A DNA stretch of 22,895 nucleotides from an uncultured Marvinbryantia sp. (GCA_947624335.1 CANQJX010000003.1:1-22895); one strand, 5' to 3'; counted from the first letter of the stretch, positions 1 through 7,002 are shown. A program made the numbers and translations. Notes: generated from the letters alone by a model not told the origin.

Positions 1-1
1 G

Positions 2-358
2 CTGCCGGTTGTGCGGGAGTTTGTTAAAACGGGGCTGGTGCCGCGGTTTCCCAGCCTGATCGTGGCCGGCGTGTTTTTAAATATCGCCATGCGTCTTTCA
101 AACCGGTTTTACCGGCTGGTGGCGCTTGGACTCGGCACGATGTACGCGGTGCAGGTATTTCTGACAATCGGCGGCGCGCTGAAATTTATCCCGCTGACCG
201 GAGTAACGCTTCCGCTGATCAGCTACGGCGGAAGTTCCATGCTTAGTACGATCCTGATGTTTGCAATCATTCAGGGACTCTATATCCTGCGTGAAGATGA
301 GGAGGAGCAAATTGAAAAAGACAGGGAACGGGAACTGGCGTCCCGCAGATTCTTCTAA
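2..358 (+). CDS. FtsW/RodA/SpoVE-family protein, C-terminal part (5' end outside window)
   Basis: This is the last 118 codons of a SEDS-family peptidoglycan glycosyltransferase, which polymerises lipid II in the cytoplasmic membrane. The open frame runs in from the left edge, so the start is missing. The visible part holds about three hydrophobic helices and the family signature near the end: a TGVTLPLISYGGSS stretch, where the Pro and the SYGGSS turn are hallmarks of FtsW, RodA and SpoVE. A charged cytoplasmic tail (EDEEEQIEKDRERE) follows. The next gene starts inside this one and encodes a class B penicillin-binding protein, so the two probably act as a polymerase/transpeptidase pair. In Clostridia and actinobacteria a similar rodA-pbpA pair often follows FHA-domain genes, but nothing upstream is visible. 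Which of FtsW, RodA or SpoVE this is cannot be decided from the fragment. Confidence 0.9.
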   Translation: MPVVREFVKTGLVPRFPSLIVAGVFLNIAMRLSNRFYRLVALGLGTMYAVQVFLTIGGALKFIPLTGVTLPLISYGGSSMLSTILMFAIIQGLYILREDEEEQIEKDRERELASRRFF

Positions 359-1877
359 AGGGGATCTGAACATACCCGATTTTGTGTCCGGCGCGCAGGG
401 CGCTTCCGGACAGACGCCAAAGACGCCCAAAAGAACGGTTTCCAAAAAGCAGCGCAATAAAGTATACGGACGCGTAGCCTATCTGTTTGCGGCTATGTTC
501 CTTGCTCTGGTTGGTTATATGGTATACTTTCAGACGGAACTGGCCGATGAGATGCGCGCGAACCCCAACAATTCCAAGATGGAAGAGCAGAAACAATACG
601 TCGTGCGCGGCAGCATTTATTCTTCGGACGGGGAAATTCTGGCGGGAACAAATGTGGACGAGGAGGGAAACGAAGAACGCGTATACCCATACGGCAGTAT
701 TTTTTCGCATGTAGTCGGATATACAACGAACGGGAAAGCCGGTATTGAAGCGATTTACAATACGGATCTTATGACTTCGAACGTTTCGATTGTCGATCAG
801 ATGGATCCCTCGCAGAAAGTGCGCGGCGACAGCGTAATCCTTACGCTGGATTCCCGCATCCAGATGGCTGCGGAAAGTGCGCTGGGCGCATACCGCGGCG
901 CGGCGGTTGTGATAGAAGCCTCCACCGGAAGGATTCTTGCGATGGTTTCAAAGCCGGATTTTGACCCGAACGAGATGGCCGAGCGCTGGGAATATTTGAT
1001 TGCGGAAGACGCCGGGAGTCCTCTTTTAAACCGCGCTACGCAGGGACTTTATCCGCCGGGTTCCACATTCAAGATTTTAACGACGCTCGCCTATATCCGC
1101 CAGCATGAGACGGATTACCAGAATTATTCTTATAACTGCGAGGGCTACATTTCCAACGGCGATGTGACCGTGCAGTGCTATGACGGCGAAGCGCACGGAT
1201 ACGAAGACCTGATGGGTTCTTTTCAGCAGTCGTGCAACAGTTCCTTCGCGAACATCGGTCTGGGACTGGATTTGAATAAATTTGCCTCCCTGTGCAAGGA
1301 GTTTCTGTTTAACGGCAGTCTGCCGACCTCCATGCCGTACAGCGAGAGCCGTTTTTCGCTGAACGCAGATTCGTCTTACGGGGATATGATGACCACCTCG
1401 ATCGGTCAGGGAGATACGCTGGTATCTCCGTTCCATATGGCGCTGATCACATGCGCGGTGGCGAACGACGGGATTTTAATGTACCCGTATGTAGTGCAGC
1501 AGGTAGAAAACGTGCAGGGCGTATCGGTCAGCAAAACAGAACCCATGCAGTATAAACGCCTGATGAGCGCGCAGGAGGCGCAGATTCTCAAAAGCTATAT
1601 GCGAAGCGTGGTGGAGGGCGGCACCGGCAGTTATCTGTGGAACGACGCGTATTCGGTCGCCGGAAAGACGGGTTCCGCGGAATATGAGGTGGACGGCAAT
1701 ACCGGAGAGGAGAAAAACGTTTCCACCCATTCCTGGTTTGTCGGCTTTTCCAACGTGGAAAATCCGGACATCGTAGTCAGCGTAATCGCGGAGGACGGCG
1801 GTACCGGGAGCGCTGCGGCCGTTCCGATTGCGAAAGCGATCTTTGACGAGTATTATAAAAGTGTTGCGGATTTTTAA
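312..1877 (+). CDS. Class B penicillin-binding protein (PbpA/PBP2-like transpeptidase)
   Basis: This transpeptidase cross-links peptidoglycan on the outer face of the membrane. It has a basic cytoplasmic tail, one membrane helix at about residues 52-73, a dimerisation-type region, and the penicillin-binding domain with all three active-site motifs: S251-T-F-K254 (SxxK), S307-C-N309 (SxN) and K452-T-G454. I place the start at the TTG at 312 (521 aa), because an AGGAGG lies at 300-305, six bases upstream. The in-frame ATG at 297 overlaps that site and has no ribosome binding site of its own. With this start the gene overlaps the preceding FtsW/RodA gene by 47 bases, suggesting translational coupling. 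The closest family is the PbpA type that is paired with RodA. A role in spore or septal wall is possible but not shown. Confidence 0.92.
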   Translation: MKKTGNGNWRPADSSKGDLNIPDFVSGAQGASGQTPKTPKRTVSKKQRNKVYGRVAYLFAAMFLALVGYMVYFQTELADEMRANPNNSKMEEQKQYVVRGSIYSSDGEILAGTNVDEEGNEERVYPYGSIFSHVVGYTTNGKAGIEAIYNTDLMTSNVSIVDQMDPSQKVRGDSVILTLDSRIQMAAESALGAYRGAAVVIEASTGRILAMVSKPDFDPNEMAERWEYLIAEDAGSPLLNRATQGLYPPGSTFKILTTLAYIRQHETDYQNYSYNCEGYISNGDVTVQCYDGEAHGYEDLMGSFQQSCNSSFANIGLGLDLNKFASLCKEFLFNGSLPTSMPYSESRFSLNADSSYGDMMTTSIGQGDTLVSPFHMALITCAVANDGILMYPYVVQQVENVQGVSVSKTEPMQYKRLMSAQEAQILKSYMRSVVEGGTGSYLWNDAYSVAGKTGSAEYEVDGNTGEEKNVSTHSWFVGFSNVENPDIVVSVIAEDGGTGSAAAVPIAKAIFDEYYKSVADF

Positions 1878-1892
1878 AAAAAGCGGTATACT
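1864..1892 (+). promoter_or_regulatory. Putative housekeeping promoter for the Nudix-gerW gene run
   Basis: TTGCGG (1864-1869), a 17-base spacer and TATACT (1887-1892) fit a sigma-A promoter with a moderate -35 box. It overlaps the end of the penicillin-binding protein gene. Transcription would begin near 1899, about 35 bases before the Nudix start codon. The assignment rests on sequence match only. Confidence 0.5.
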
Positions 1893-1933
1893 AAAAACAG
1901 CACATGAGACAACGCACTACAGGAGGAATTGCA

Positions 1934-2386
1934 ATGATCGAAGCAACGAGCTGTGGCGGCGTGGTAATTTTTCGGGGCAAGATACTGCTTTTGTTTAAAA
2001 ATTATAAGAATAAATACGAAGGCTGGGTATTGCCGAAAGGAACCGTGGAAGCCGGTGAAGAATACAAAGATACCGCACTGCGCGAGGTTTTGGAAGAAAC
2101 CGGCGTAAAGGCGAGCATTGTAAAGTATATCGGAAAAAGCCAATATTCTTTTAATGTGCCCGAAGATGTGGTGGAAAAAGATGTACACTGGTATCTGATG
2201 CGTTCGGAAAGCTACTATAGCAAACCACAGCGTGAGGAACACTTTACGGATTCGGGATATTATAAATATCACGAAGCCTATCATCTTTTGAAATTTGCGA
2301 ACGAGCGGACGATGCTGGAGCGTGCCTACGACGAGTATCTCTCATTAAAAAAAGCAAATTTATGGGGAACGAAAAAGCACTTTTGA
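1934..2386 (+). CDS. Nudix hydrolase
   Basis: A 150-aa single-domain Nudix pyrophosphohydrolase, which cleaves a nucleoside diphosphate linked to another group using Mg2+ or Mn2+. The Nudix box is complete at residues 36-58: G36, E42, the R50-E51 pair and E54-E55 followed by T-G-V fit GX5EX7REUXEEXGU. The short length and the LPKG before the box resemble the Ap4A hydrolase/ADP-ribose type, but substrate cannot be read from sequence. The start is the ATG at 1934, behind AGGAGGAATTGCA. Longer in-frame reading from an ATG at 1904 lacks a ribosome binding site. It is the first gene after a probable promoter and lies 85 bases before the next gene. Confidence 0.9.
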   Translation: MIEATSCGGVVIFRGKILLLFKNYKNKYEGWVLPKGTVEAGEEYKDTALREVLEETGVKASIVKYIGKSQYSFNVPEDVVEKDVHWYLMRSESYYSKPQREEHFTDSGYYKYHEAYHLLKFANERTMLERAYDEYLSLKKANLWGTKKHF

Positions 2387-2434
2387 GTGGATGGGGGCTG
2401 CCGCACAATGTTTGCGACAATCCCCTTTCTCATA

Positions 2435-2449
2435 TCCGTTTAAAACGGA
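2435..2449. repeat. Odd palindrome upstream of the 129-aa gene
   Basis: TCCGTTT, a central A, and AAACGGA form two perfect 7-base arms in the 85-base gap between the Nudix gene and the next gene. It could be a small operator or a weak hairpin. It is not followed by a T run, so I do not call a terminator. No known regulator motif is recognised. Confidence 0.3.
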
Positions 2450-2471
2450 AAAAACTGGCAAGGATATAATT

Positions 2472-2861
2472 ATGAAATGGTATCGGGATCTGTATCTGGA
2501 CGAGAGGATCAAAAAAAGCAAGGAGCAGTTGATTAAAAAAGCGGAAACCAATGCGGGGCTGCCCGGGATCTATCTGATTACGCTTGCGGCAAACGGGCGC
2601 GATTTGCTTGATGTTTTTGCGGCCGATCTGCTTTTTTTCCCTGCGCTGCACGGACGCTGCCCCATGATTGTAGGCGCTGCGAAAGGCAAAGACGCCGCGG
2701 TTTCGCTTGCGACAAAGATTGCAATGGAAGCCTATCGCAGCAGCGGTAATTTTGATATTCCGCGTTATTTGCGCGGGCGTATGCCGGACGGGCAGGAAAT
2801 TGCGTGGGAATATCCGACGCAGCGTTTAAAGAAAAAAAGACGGTTTGGCTTTCGCCAATAG
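2472..2861 (+). CDS. Conserved hypothetical protein, 129 aa
   Basis: I do not recognise a characterised family. The protein is soluble, with a basic N-terminus (DERIKKSKEQLIKKAE), a mixed alpha/beta-looking centre (GIYLITLAANGRDLLDVF) and a strongly basic end (QRLKKKRRFGFRQ) that could contact nucleic acid or membrane. There is no signal peptide or membrane helix. I chose the ATG at 2472, which follows AAGGA at a normal distance. An ATG at 2391 in the same frame has no ribosome binding site. The stop is 15 bases before the DUF2953 gene, so the two are very likely cotranscribed with gerW. The context hints at a sporulation or envelope role, but that is inference from neighbours only. Confidence 0.75.
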   Translation: MKWYRDLYLDERIKKSKEQLIKKAETNAGLPGIYLITLAANGRDLLDVFAADLLFFPALHGRCPMIVGAAKGKDAAVSLATKIAMEAYRSSGNFDIPRYLRGRMPDGQEIAWEYPTQRLKKKRRFGFRQ

Positions 2862-2876
2862 GCGGCAGGGGGAACT

Positions 2877-3815
2877 ATGCTACATATTTTTCTGGCGATA
2901 TTAAAAATAGTGTTTGTTCTTGTTTCCATAGTCCTTTTACTGGCGCTTGCGGTGCTTTTGCTCCTTCTGCTTGTGCCGGTGCGCTACCGCGCGTCGATGG
3001 AAAAAAGCCGGGAATTTACGGCCCTTGCTCAGATACACTGGCTGCTTCATTTTTTATCGGTGCGCGCGTCATACCGGGAAAAGGAAGTTCAGCTTACGGT
3101 TAAAATCCTGGGAATTACCCTGACAGGAAAAGAGACGGAAGAGAAGCGGTCAGGGCCAAAGAAGCGGGAGAGGCAGGCGGATATTCCAAAACGGGAAAGA
3201 CAGGAAAGACAGGCGGATATTCCAAAGCCGGAAACAAAACAAACCGATATGCCCGCACGGGCGGAAAAACAAAACGCCCGCAAAGAGCCGCCGGACAAAA
3301 AAGCGCCGCGAAAGGGAAAAGAAAGCGGCAGGAAAAAACAGACGTTTTTTCAAAAGCTGCGCGCGCTCATAGAAAAAATAAAGAATAGTTTTTACAGGTT
3401 TTTGGAAAAAATACAGGCAATAAGGGATTCGGCTGCCGATCTGAAGGAAAGGATTCAAAATGATCTGGATTTCTGGCATGATCCGCATACGCAGCATTCC
3501 TATCTGCATATAAAAAAAGAACTGCGCCGTCTCTTTAAACATTATCTGCCCCAAAAGTTAAACGGACGGCTGCGGGTCGGCTTTCAGGATCCTGCCGTCA
3601 CCGGAGAGGCGGTCGGGCTGCTTTGCATGGCGCAGGTATTTACCGGAGCAAACCTGCAGATAGAAGCGGATTTTGAACGTCCCGTACTGGAAGGGAAGCT
3701 GTATCTCAAAGGGCATGTGCGCGCGCTGCACGCCGTTCGCTCGCTGCTTTCCCTGCTTGCGGATCCGCATTGCCGCGCCGCGTTTCGGAGGCTTCAGAAA
3801 CTAAGAGTACCATAA
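2877..3815 (+). CDS. DUF2953 membrane protein (YtfI-like)
   Basis: A 312-aa protein with a very hydrophobic N-terminal helix at about residues 4-33, then a segment (VPVRYRASME) typical of the start of DUF2953. Residues about 80-165 are an extremely Lys/Arg/Glu-rich linker that includes a short tandem repeat. A folded C-terminal domain (about 195-312) carries the DUF2953-like region (LRVGFQDPAVTGEAVGL). In Bacillus subtilis the DUF2953 gene ytfI sits directly before ytfJ (gerW), and the same order is seen here. The start ATG follows an AGGGGG site. The function of the family is not established; the conserved pairing suggests the protein works with GerW in the spore or forespore membrane. The long charged linker looks expanded, but I have no family alignment to compare it with. 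Confidence 0.85.
   Translation: MLHIFLAILKIVFVLVSIVLLLALAVLLLLLLVPVRYRASMEKSREFTALAQIHWLLHFLSVRASYREKEVQLTVKILGITLTGKETEEKRSGPKKRERQADIPKRERQERQADIPKPETKQTDMPARAEKQNARKEPPDKKAPRKGKESGRKKQTFFQKLRALIEKIKNSFYRFLEKIQAIRDSAADLKERIQNDLDFWHDPHTQHSYLHIKKELRRLFKHYLPQKLNGRLRVGFQDPAVTGEAVGLLCMAQVFTGANLQIEADFERPVLEGKLYLKGHVRALHAVRSLLSLLADPHCRAAFRRLQKLRVP
3174..3226 (+). repeat. In-frame tandem repeat inside the DUF2953 gene
   Basis: The 17-base string CAGGCGGATATTCCAAA occurs at 3174-3190 and again at 3210-3226, offset by 36 bases. It therefore encodes an exact 12-residue periodicity (QADIPK ... QADIPK). A degenerate third copy (QTDMP) follows. It lies in the charged linker, where length changes are probably tolerated. 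Confidence 0.7.
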
Positions 3816-3842
3816 AGAAAACAGAGTATAGGAGGAATCGTT

Positions 3843-4259
3843 ATGGCATCGGAAAACAATTTTCAGTCAAAAGTAGAATCTTTGTTTAAAGGAATGGACG
3901 GTTATATTCATTCCAAGACAGTGGTAGGAGATGCGGTGACGGTAGGAGATACGATTATTCTCCCGCTGATCGACGTGTCTTTCGGAGTCGCTGCCGCGGC
4001 AATTGAAGGGCAGGACAACAACCGTCAGAAAAACAACGGCGGCGGCGGTATGGGCTGCAAAATGACGCCAAGCGCCGTGCTTGTAATCCAGAACGGCACA
4101 TCCAAGCTTGTAAATGTGCGCAATCAGGACGGCCTTACAAAAGTGCTGGATATGGTGCCTGATTTCGTAAACCGTTTTGCTTCCGGAAACGGATCCGCTT
4201 CAAAAAATGAGGACGCAAACGAAGATATTTTTACGGATGAAGACGCCGACGCGCAGTAA
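3843..4259 (+). CDS. gerW: GerW family sporulation protein (YtfJ)
   Basis: A 138-aa protein matching the GerW/YtfJ family. It has an N-terminal part with SKTVVGDAVTVGDTIILPL, a glycine-rich centre (NNGGGGMGCKMTPSAVLVI) and a conserved segment ending near DMVPDFV; the tail is acidic and low in complexity. In Bacillus subtilis GerW is made in the forespore and is needed for normal germination with some germinants; that is knowledge of the family, not shown here. The start ATG lies behind a strong AGGAGG. It sits 27 bases after the DUF2953 gene, reproducing the ytfI-ytfJ pair, and 52 bases before a small membrane protein gene. The glycine-rich run and cysteine are typical of clostridial members. 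Confidence 0.93.
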   Translation: MASENNFQSKVESLFKGMDGYIHSKTVVGDAVTVGDTIILPLIDVSFGVAAAAIEGQDNNRQKNNGGGGMGCKMTPSAVLVIQNGTSKLVNVRNQDGLTKVLDMVPDFVNRFASGNGSASKNEDANEDIFTDEDADAQ

Positions 4260-4311
4260 CCAATCCGCAAAAACTGCATAGGATAGAGAAAGCCCTTTTT
4301 GGAGGACGCGT

Positions 4312-4449
4312 ATGAAACGTATCGCGGGGTATACCTTGTTTTGGATTGCGGCAGGAATGTTGATCTGCCTGTTTATTTCCAATACGTTTTGGACGGTCCT
4401 CTTAATTTTTGCATTTCTGCTGGCAGGGTACAATCTTTTTATGTGCTGA
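4312..4449 (+). CDS. Small two-helix membrane protein, 45 aa
   Basis: A 46-codon frame begins at ATG 4312, six bases after a perfect GGAGG (4301-4305), and ends at TGA 4447-4449. The product is almost entirely hydrophobic. One helix covers about residues 7-21 (TLFWIAAGMLICLFI), then a short SNT turn, then a second helix at about 26-41 (WTVLLIFAFLLAGYNL), ending in MC. The N-terminus is basic (MKR), which predicts both ends facing the cytoplasm. It is only 52 bases after gerW and on the same strand, so cotranscription is likely. I recall similar short proteins in related Lachnospiraceae but know no function. Possible roles are a membrane adaptor or a sporulation factor. Confidence 0.72.
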   Translation: MKRIAGYTLFWIAAGMLICLFISNTFWTVLLIFAFLLAGYNLFMC

Positions 4450-4477
4450 GCCTTTTCCCTTCCCAAAAGCGTTTCGC

Positions 4478-5350
4478 TTACAGAAAATCAAAATTTCCAT
4501 CATACATTTTCCGGATTTCCGTTGGGGTGCATCCGGTTATCTGCTTAAACATACGCAAAAATGAGGATAAATTAGAAAATCCCGACTGCAGGGCGACTTC
4601 CAGTACGGTCAGTTCCTTATCGACCAGCAGGCGCTTTGCATAATTAATTCGCTTTTGATTGACATATTTGTAAAAGGTAGTATCCGCGTATTGCTTAAAC
4701 AGGCGCGAAAAATGGTATTTGGAAAAACCGGCAACCGCGGCGACCTCTTCCAGTGTGAGCGGTTCGGTATAATGTTCGTTGATGTAGTTGACAATAACAG
4801 CAAATTTTTCCATGTATTCTTTCTGCTTCATATTCTGCAAAGAGAGATGATGCTGCGCCAGCTCCGCATGATGCCGTCCGACAAGGACAAGAATTTCCAG
4901 GAACCTGGCGTAAATACTTGGCTCCGCGTAAAGCGGAGAGTGCAGATATTCGTCCCGAATTTCTATCATCAGTTGGCGGATTCTCGCGTGAATATTCGGG
5001 TATGCTTCCGGCGTGACCAGAACCACCGGGCTGATAAGCGAAAGAATCGCATCCAGTTCTTCCAGGTCAATGGGAGATAAGGACGGCTGAAAGATGATGC
5101 GCACGCCTTTCTCAGGCGCGAACAATTCGTGGACAATGCCAGGGCTGATGATAATGATATCGCCTTCGCGTATCGGGTAGTCTTTCCCTTCGCAGCATGC
5201 ATAATAACCGTTTCTGGTAGGCATGATCAGCTCAAAAGGCGGATGCCAGTGCGGCGGATAGTTTTCCGCCTCATCGTTGTTATAGAGCTGAAGATGCATA
5301 TGCTTTTTGTAATTTACGGTCTCATGTAACCCGGTCAGATTTTCAATCAA
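4478..5350 (-). CDS. AraC-family transcriptional regulator with N-terminal cupin domain
   Basis: A one-component sugar-responsive regulator. The N-terminal half is a cupin-type sensor (residues about 30-100) with a HWHPPFEL motif, as in AraC_binding domains. The C-terminal 100 residues contain two helix-turn-helix units: LTLEEVAAVAGFSKYHFSRL followed by LTVLEVALQSGFSNLSSFLR and the FKQITGCTPTEIRK end that is the AraC/XylS signature. I place the start at the TTG at 5350-5348 (290 aa), which follows GGAGGG with a 7-base gap. The ATG at 5365, five codons upstream, overlaps this site and has no ribosome binding site itself. The gene is divergent from the solute-binding protein gene, so it most likely activates that operon in response to a sugar. 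No clear promoter of its own is seen. Confidence 0.92.
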   Translation of the reverse strand: MIENLTGLHETVNYKKHMHLQLYNNDEAENYPPHWHPPFELIMPTRNGYYACCEGKDYPIREGDIIIISPGIVHELFAPEKGVRIIFQPSLSPIDLEELDAILSLISPVVLVTPEAYPNIHARIRQLMIEIRDEYLHSPLYAEPSIYARFLEILVLVGRHHAELAQHHLSLQNMKQKEYMEKFAVIVNYINEHYTEPLTLEEVAAVAGFSKYHFSRLFKQYADTTFYKYVNQKRINYAKRLLVDKELTVLEVALQSGFSNLSSFLRMFKQITGCTPTEIRKMYDGNFDFL

Positions 5351-5533
5351 AGATGATCCCTCCATTTGCGTAATTGCCTATCTGCATACTATGGTATACA
5401 AAAAATTGCTTTTCATTACTGTATCAAAAGAACAAAAAAATTTCAACAACAATTTAAAAGTGTGTATTTTAACGGACTTTCAGAGATTTGAAAAGTGAAA
5501 GCAGACGATAAATTTAAAATATCAAAGAAAAAA

Positions 5534-5551
5534 ATTGTGAATTTTGACAAT
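5534..5551. repeat. Inverted repeat ATTGT-N8-ACAAT in the control region
   Basis: Perfect 5-base arms ATTGT (5534-5538) and ACAAT (5547-5551) with an 8-base spacer. The right arm overlaps a TTGACA string (5544-5549). No good -10 box lies 16-18 bases downstream of that TTGACA, so it is not a convincing promoter. It could be part of an operator. Confidence 0.3.
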
Positions 5552-5559
5552 ATAATTGC

Positions 5560-5590
5560 AGCAATAATTAAGAGTCACAGAGCAATAATT
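5560..5590 (+). promoter_or_regulatory. Candidate AraC-type operator: direct repeat with 21-bp period
   Basis: AGCAATAATT occurs at 5560-5569 and again, identical, at 5581-5590. The 21-base offset places both copies on the same face of the helix, the usual geometry for two subunits of an AraC-family activator. The second copy ends 23 bases before the extended -10 box, touching the -35 position, as expected for an activator that contacts RNA polymerase. The neighbouring regulator gene is of that family. Binding is inferred, not shown. Confidence 0.55.
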
Positions 5591-5613
5591 CAAAAGAATG
5601 AAATCCGAATATT

Positions 5614-5622
5614 TGCTATAGT
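5614..5622 (+). promoter_or_regulatory. Extended -10 promoter of the sugar ABC operon
   Basis: TGC followed by TATAGT (5617-5622) fits an extended -10 element. The -35 position (about 5594-5599, AAGAAT) is very poor, as is common for promoters that need an activator. The start of transcription would be near 5629, about 38 bases before the solute-binding protein gene. Confidence 0.5.
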
Positions 5623-5666
5623 AAGTGCACAGAAACCCGTAAACCAATATGCAAGGAGGAAAGTGT

Positions 5667-6959
5667 ATGAAAAAGAAATTACTTTCAGCAGTTTTGGCAG
5701 CAGCTATGGTTGCCAGCACAATGTTCGCTTCTGTTCCGGTACAGGCAGAGGGCGAAGTGGAAGAGATTACCTGGATGTTCTGGGATGATCTTCAGGCAAC
5801 AGAGGACCTCGTTTCTCTTGGTTATGCAGACGTTATTGATCGTTTCAATACCGAGTACGAAGGTCAGTATCATGTAACTCCGATCACAACCAATCTGGAA
5901 GAGTATGACGGAAAACTGAATGCCCTCATCGCAGCAGGACAGACGCCGGACGTTTATATCTGCAACCCCGGTCCGAACATGGACGTTTATGTAGAAGCAG
6001 GCGCGGCTATGGATTTGACCGACATTATGAACAACGAAGAGGCAGACTGGTATGCGACATTTACAGACGGCATCTTTGACAGCCTGACCTATGACGGCAA
6101 GATCATGGGCGTTCCGACATGCTTCGCGGCAGCTTGCGTATATTACAATACGAAGATGTTTGATGAGGTTGGAGTAGAAGTTCCGACTACCTATGACGAA
6201 TTACTGGATGTATGCCAGAAACTTCAGGATGCAGGCTACACGCCGATTTCTTGCTCTGCCGGTACCGCATGGTGCCTGTCTATGATTGCCGGTTATCTGT
6301 GCGACCGTCAGGGCGCAGACCTCGACGCAATCGCAGCGCACGAAGCAAACTGGACAGACGACGTATTTGTACAGGCGGCAACCAAGCTGCAGGAACTCTC
6401 TCAGTATTTCCAGCCGACCGCAGCAGGCGATTCCAACGATCAGGCAACCGCAGCTTTCTATAATCAGGAAGCGGCAATGCTGGTACAGGGTTCCTGGGCA
6501 ATCGGTCAGATGAACGGCGCTAATGAAGAAATCGAAGATATCTGCGGCGTATTCCAGTTCCCGGCTATCGAAGGCGCAAACGACCCGAACCGCATGATCG
6601 TTAAGACCGATAACCTGCTGGTAAGCTCCACAACCGAGCACAAAGACGCGGCAATCGCTCTTCTGAAAATGTTTACAGACGAGACCGCTCAGAAGTACAT
6701 GGCCGAAGTAGGCGGCAAGTTCCCGATCATCAAAGATGTGGATATTGATTATGAAGTTGCTCCGAAACAGCTCTCCTATGTACAGGATATTATGTCTCAG
6801 GCAACCGGCAACTTTGGATTCTACAATGAATCTCTGGATTCTGTAGAAGCCGGCGACTGCTTCGACAATGCAATGGTAGATGTATTCTTAGGCAACAAGA
6901 CGCCGGAAGAAGCATGCCAGGCTGTACAGGATTTCTATGAGGCAAATGTTTGGAAATAA
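5667..6959 (+). CDS. Sugar ABC transporter solute-binding protein (family 1)
   Basis: A 430-aa extracellular solute-binding protein that should capture a sugar or oligosaccharide and deliver it to the two permeases encoded next. An N-terminal signal peptide is clear: MKKK, a hydrophobic core to about residue 22, then VPVQA with a likely cut after residue 27. There is no cysteine in this region, so it lacks the lipobox that anchors most Gram-positive binding proteins. The mature part has the family pattern (EEITWMFWDD, IAAGQTPDVYICNPG, GSWAIGQMN). The ATG at 5667 follows AAGGAGGAAAGTGT. Codons here look more biased to GAA/GCA/GGC than in the permeases, in line with high expression. The substrate is inferred from the downstream beta-xylosidase-like gene: a xylo- or gluco-oligosaccharide. 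Confidence 0.93.
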   Translation: MKKKLLSAVLAAAMVASTMFASVPVQAEGEVEEITWMFWDDLQATEDLVSLGYADVIDRFNTEYEGQYHVTPITTNLEEYDGKLNALIAAGQTPDVYICNPGPNMDVYVEAGAAMDLTDIMNNEEADWYATFTDGIFDSLTYDGKIMGVPTCFAAACVYYNTKMFDEVGVEVPTTYDELLDVCQKLQDAGYTPISCSAGTAWCLSMIAGYLCDRQGADLDAIAAHEANWTDDVFVQAATKLQELSQYFQPTAAGDSNDQATAAFYNQEAAMLVQGSWAIGQMNGANEEIEDICGVFQFPAIEGANDPNRMIVKTDNLLVSSTTEHKDAAIALLKMFTDETAQKYMAEVGGKFPIIKDVDIDYEVAPKQLSYVQDIMSQATGNFGFYNESLDSVEAGDCFDNAMVDVFLGNKTPEEACQAVQDFYEANVWK

Positions 6960-7002
6960 TGAAATTGTAACGTGAATCCATAATGGATGACACATGGCAA
7001 GG

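Larger units (their letters stand above)
5351..5666. promoter_or_regulatory. AT-rich divergent control region between araC-type gene and ABC operon
   Basis: About 300 bases without a gene, much more AT-rich than its flanks. It holds the araC ribosome binding site, an imperfect dyad at 5384-5399 (ATAC/GTAT arms), an inverted repeat at 5534-5551, a direct repeat at 5560-5590, and the operon promoter at 5614-5622. I saw no catabolite-responsive-element (cre) consensus by eye. No small open frame with a convincing ribosome binding site is present. Confidence 0.7.

Noticed and set aside
4467..4479. AAGCG-TTT-CGCTT hairpin as a terminator between the small membrane protein gene and the araC-type gene
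   Set aside because: Only five base pairs and a T run of four on one side; too weak to call.
5384..5399. Imperfect dyad as an operator or as the araC promoter
   Set aside because: The arms are short (ATAC/GTAT plus flanking matches) and no -35 box pairs with a -10 here. Kept only as a note in the control region.
5544..5570. TTGACA at 5544 as the -35 box of the operon promoter
   Set aside because: No acceptable -10 box lies 16-18 bases downstream; the closest AATAAT is only 13 bases away. The extended -10 at 5614-5622 is better placed.
5495..5788. Open frame of 97 codons reading into the solute-binding protein gene
   Set aside because: It covers the AT-rich control region, lacks a ribosome binding site, and ends in a different frame of the real gene.
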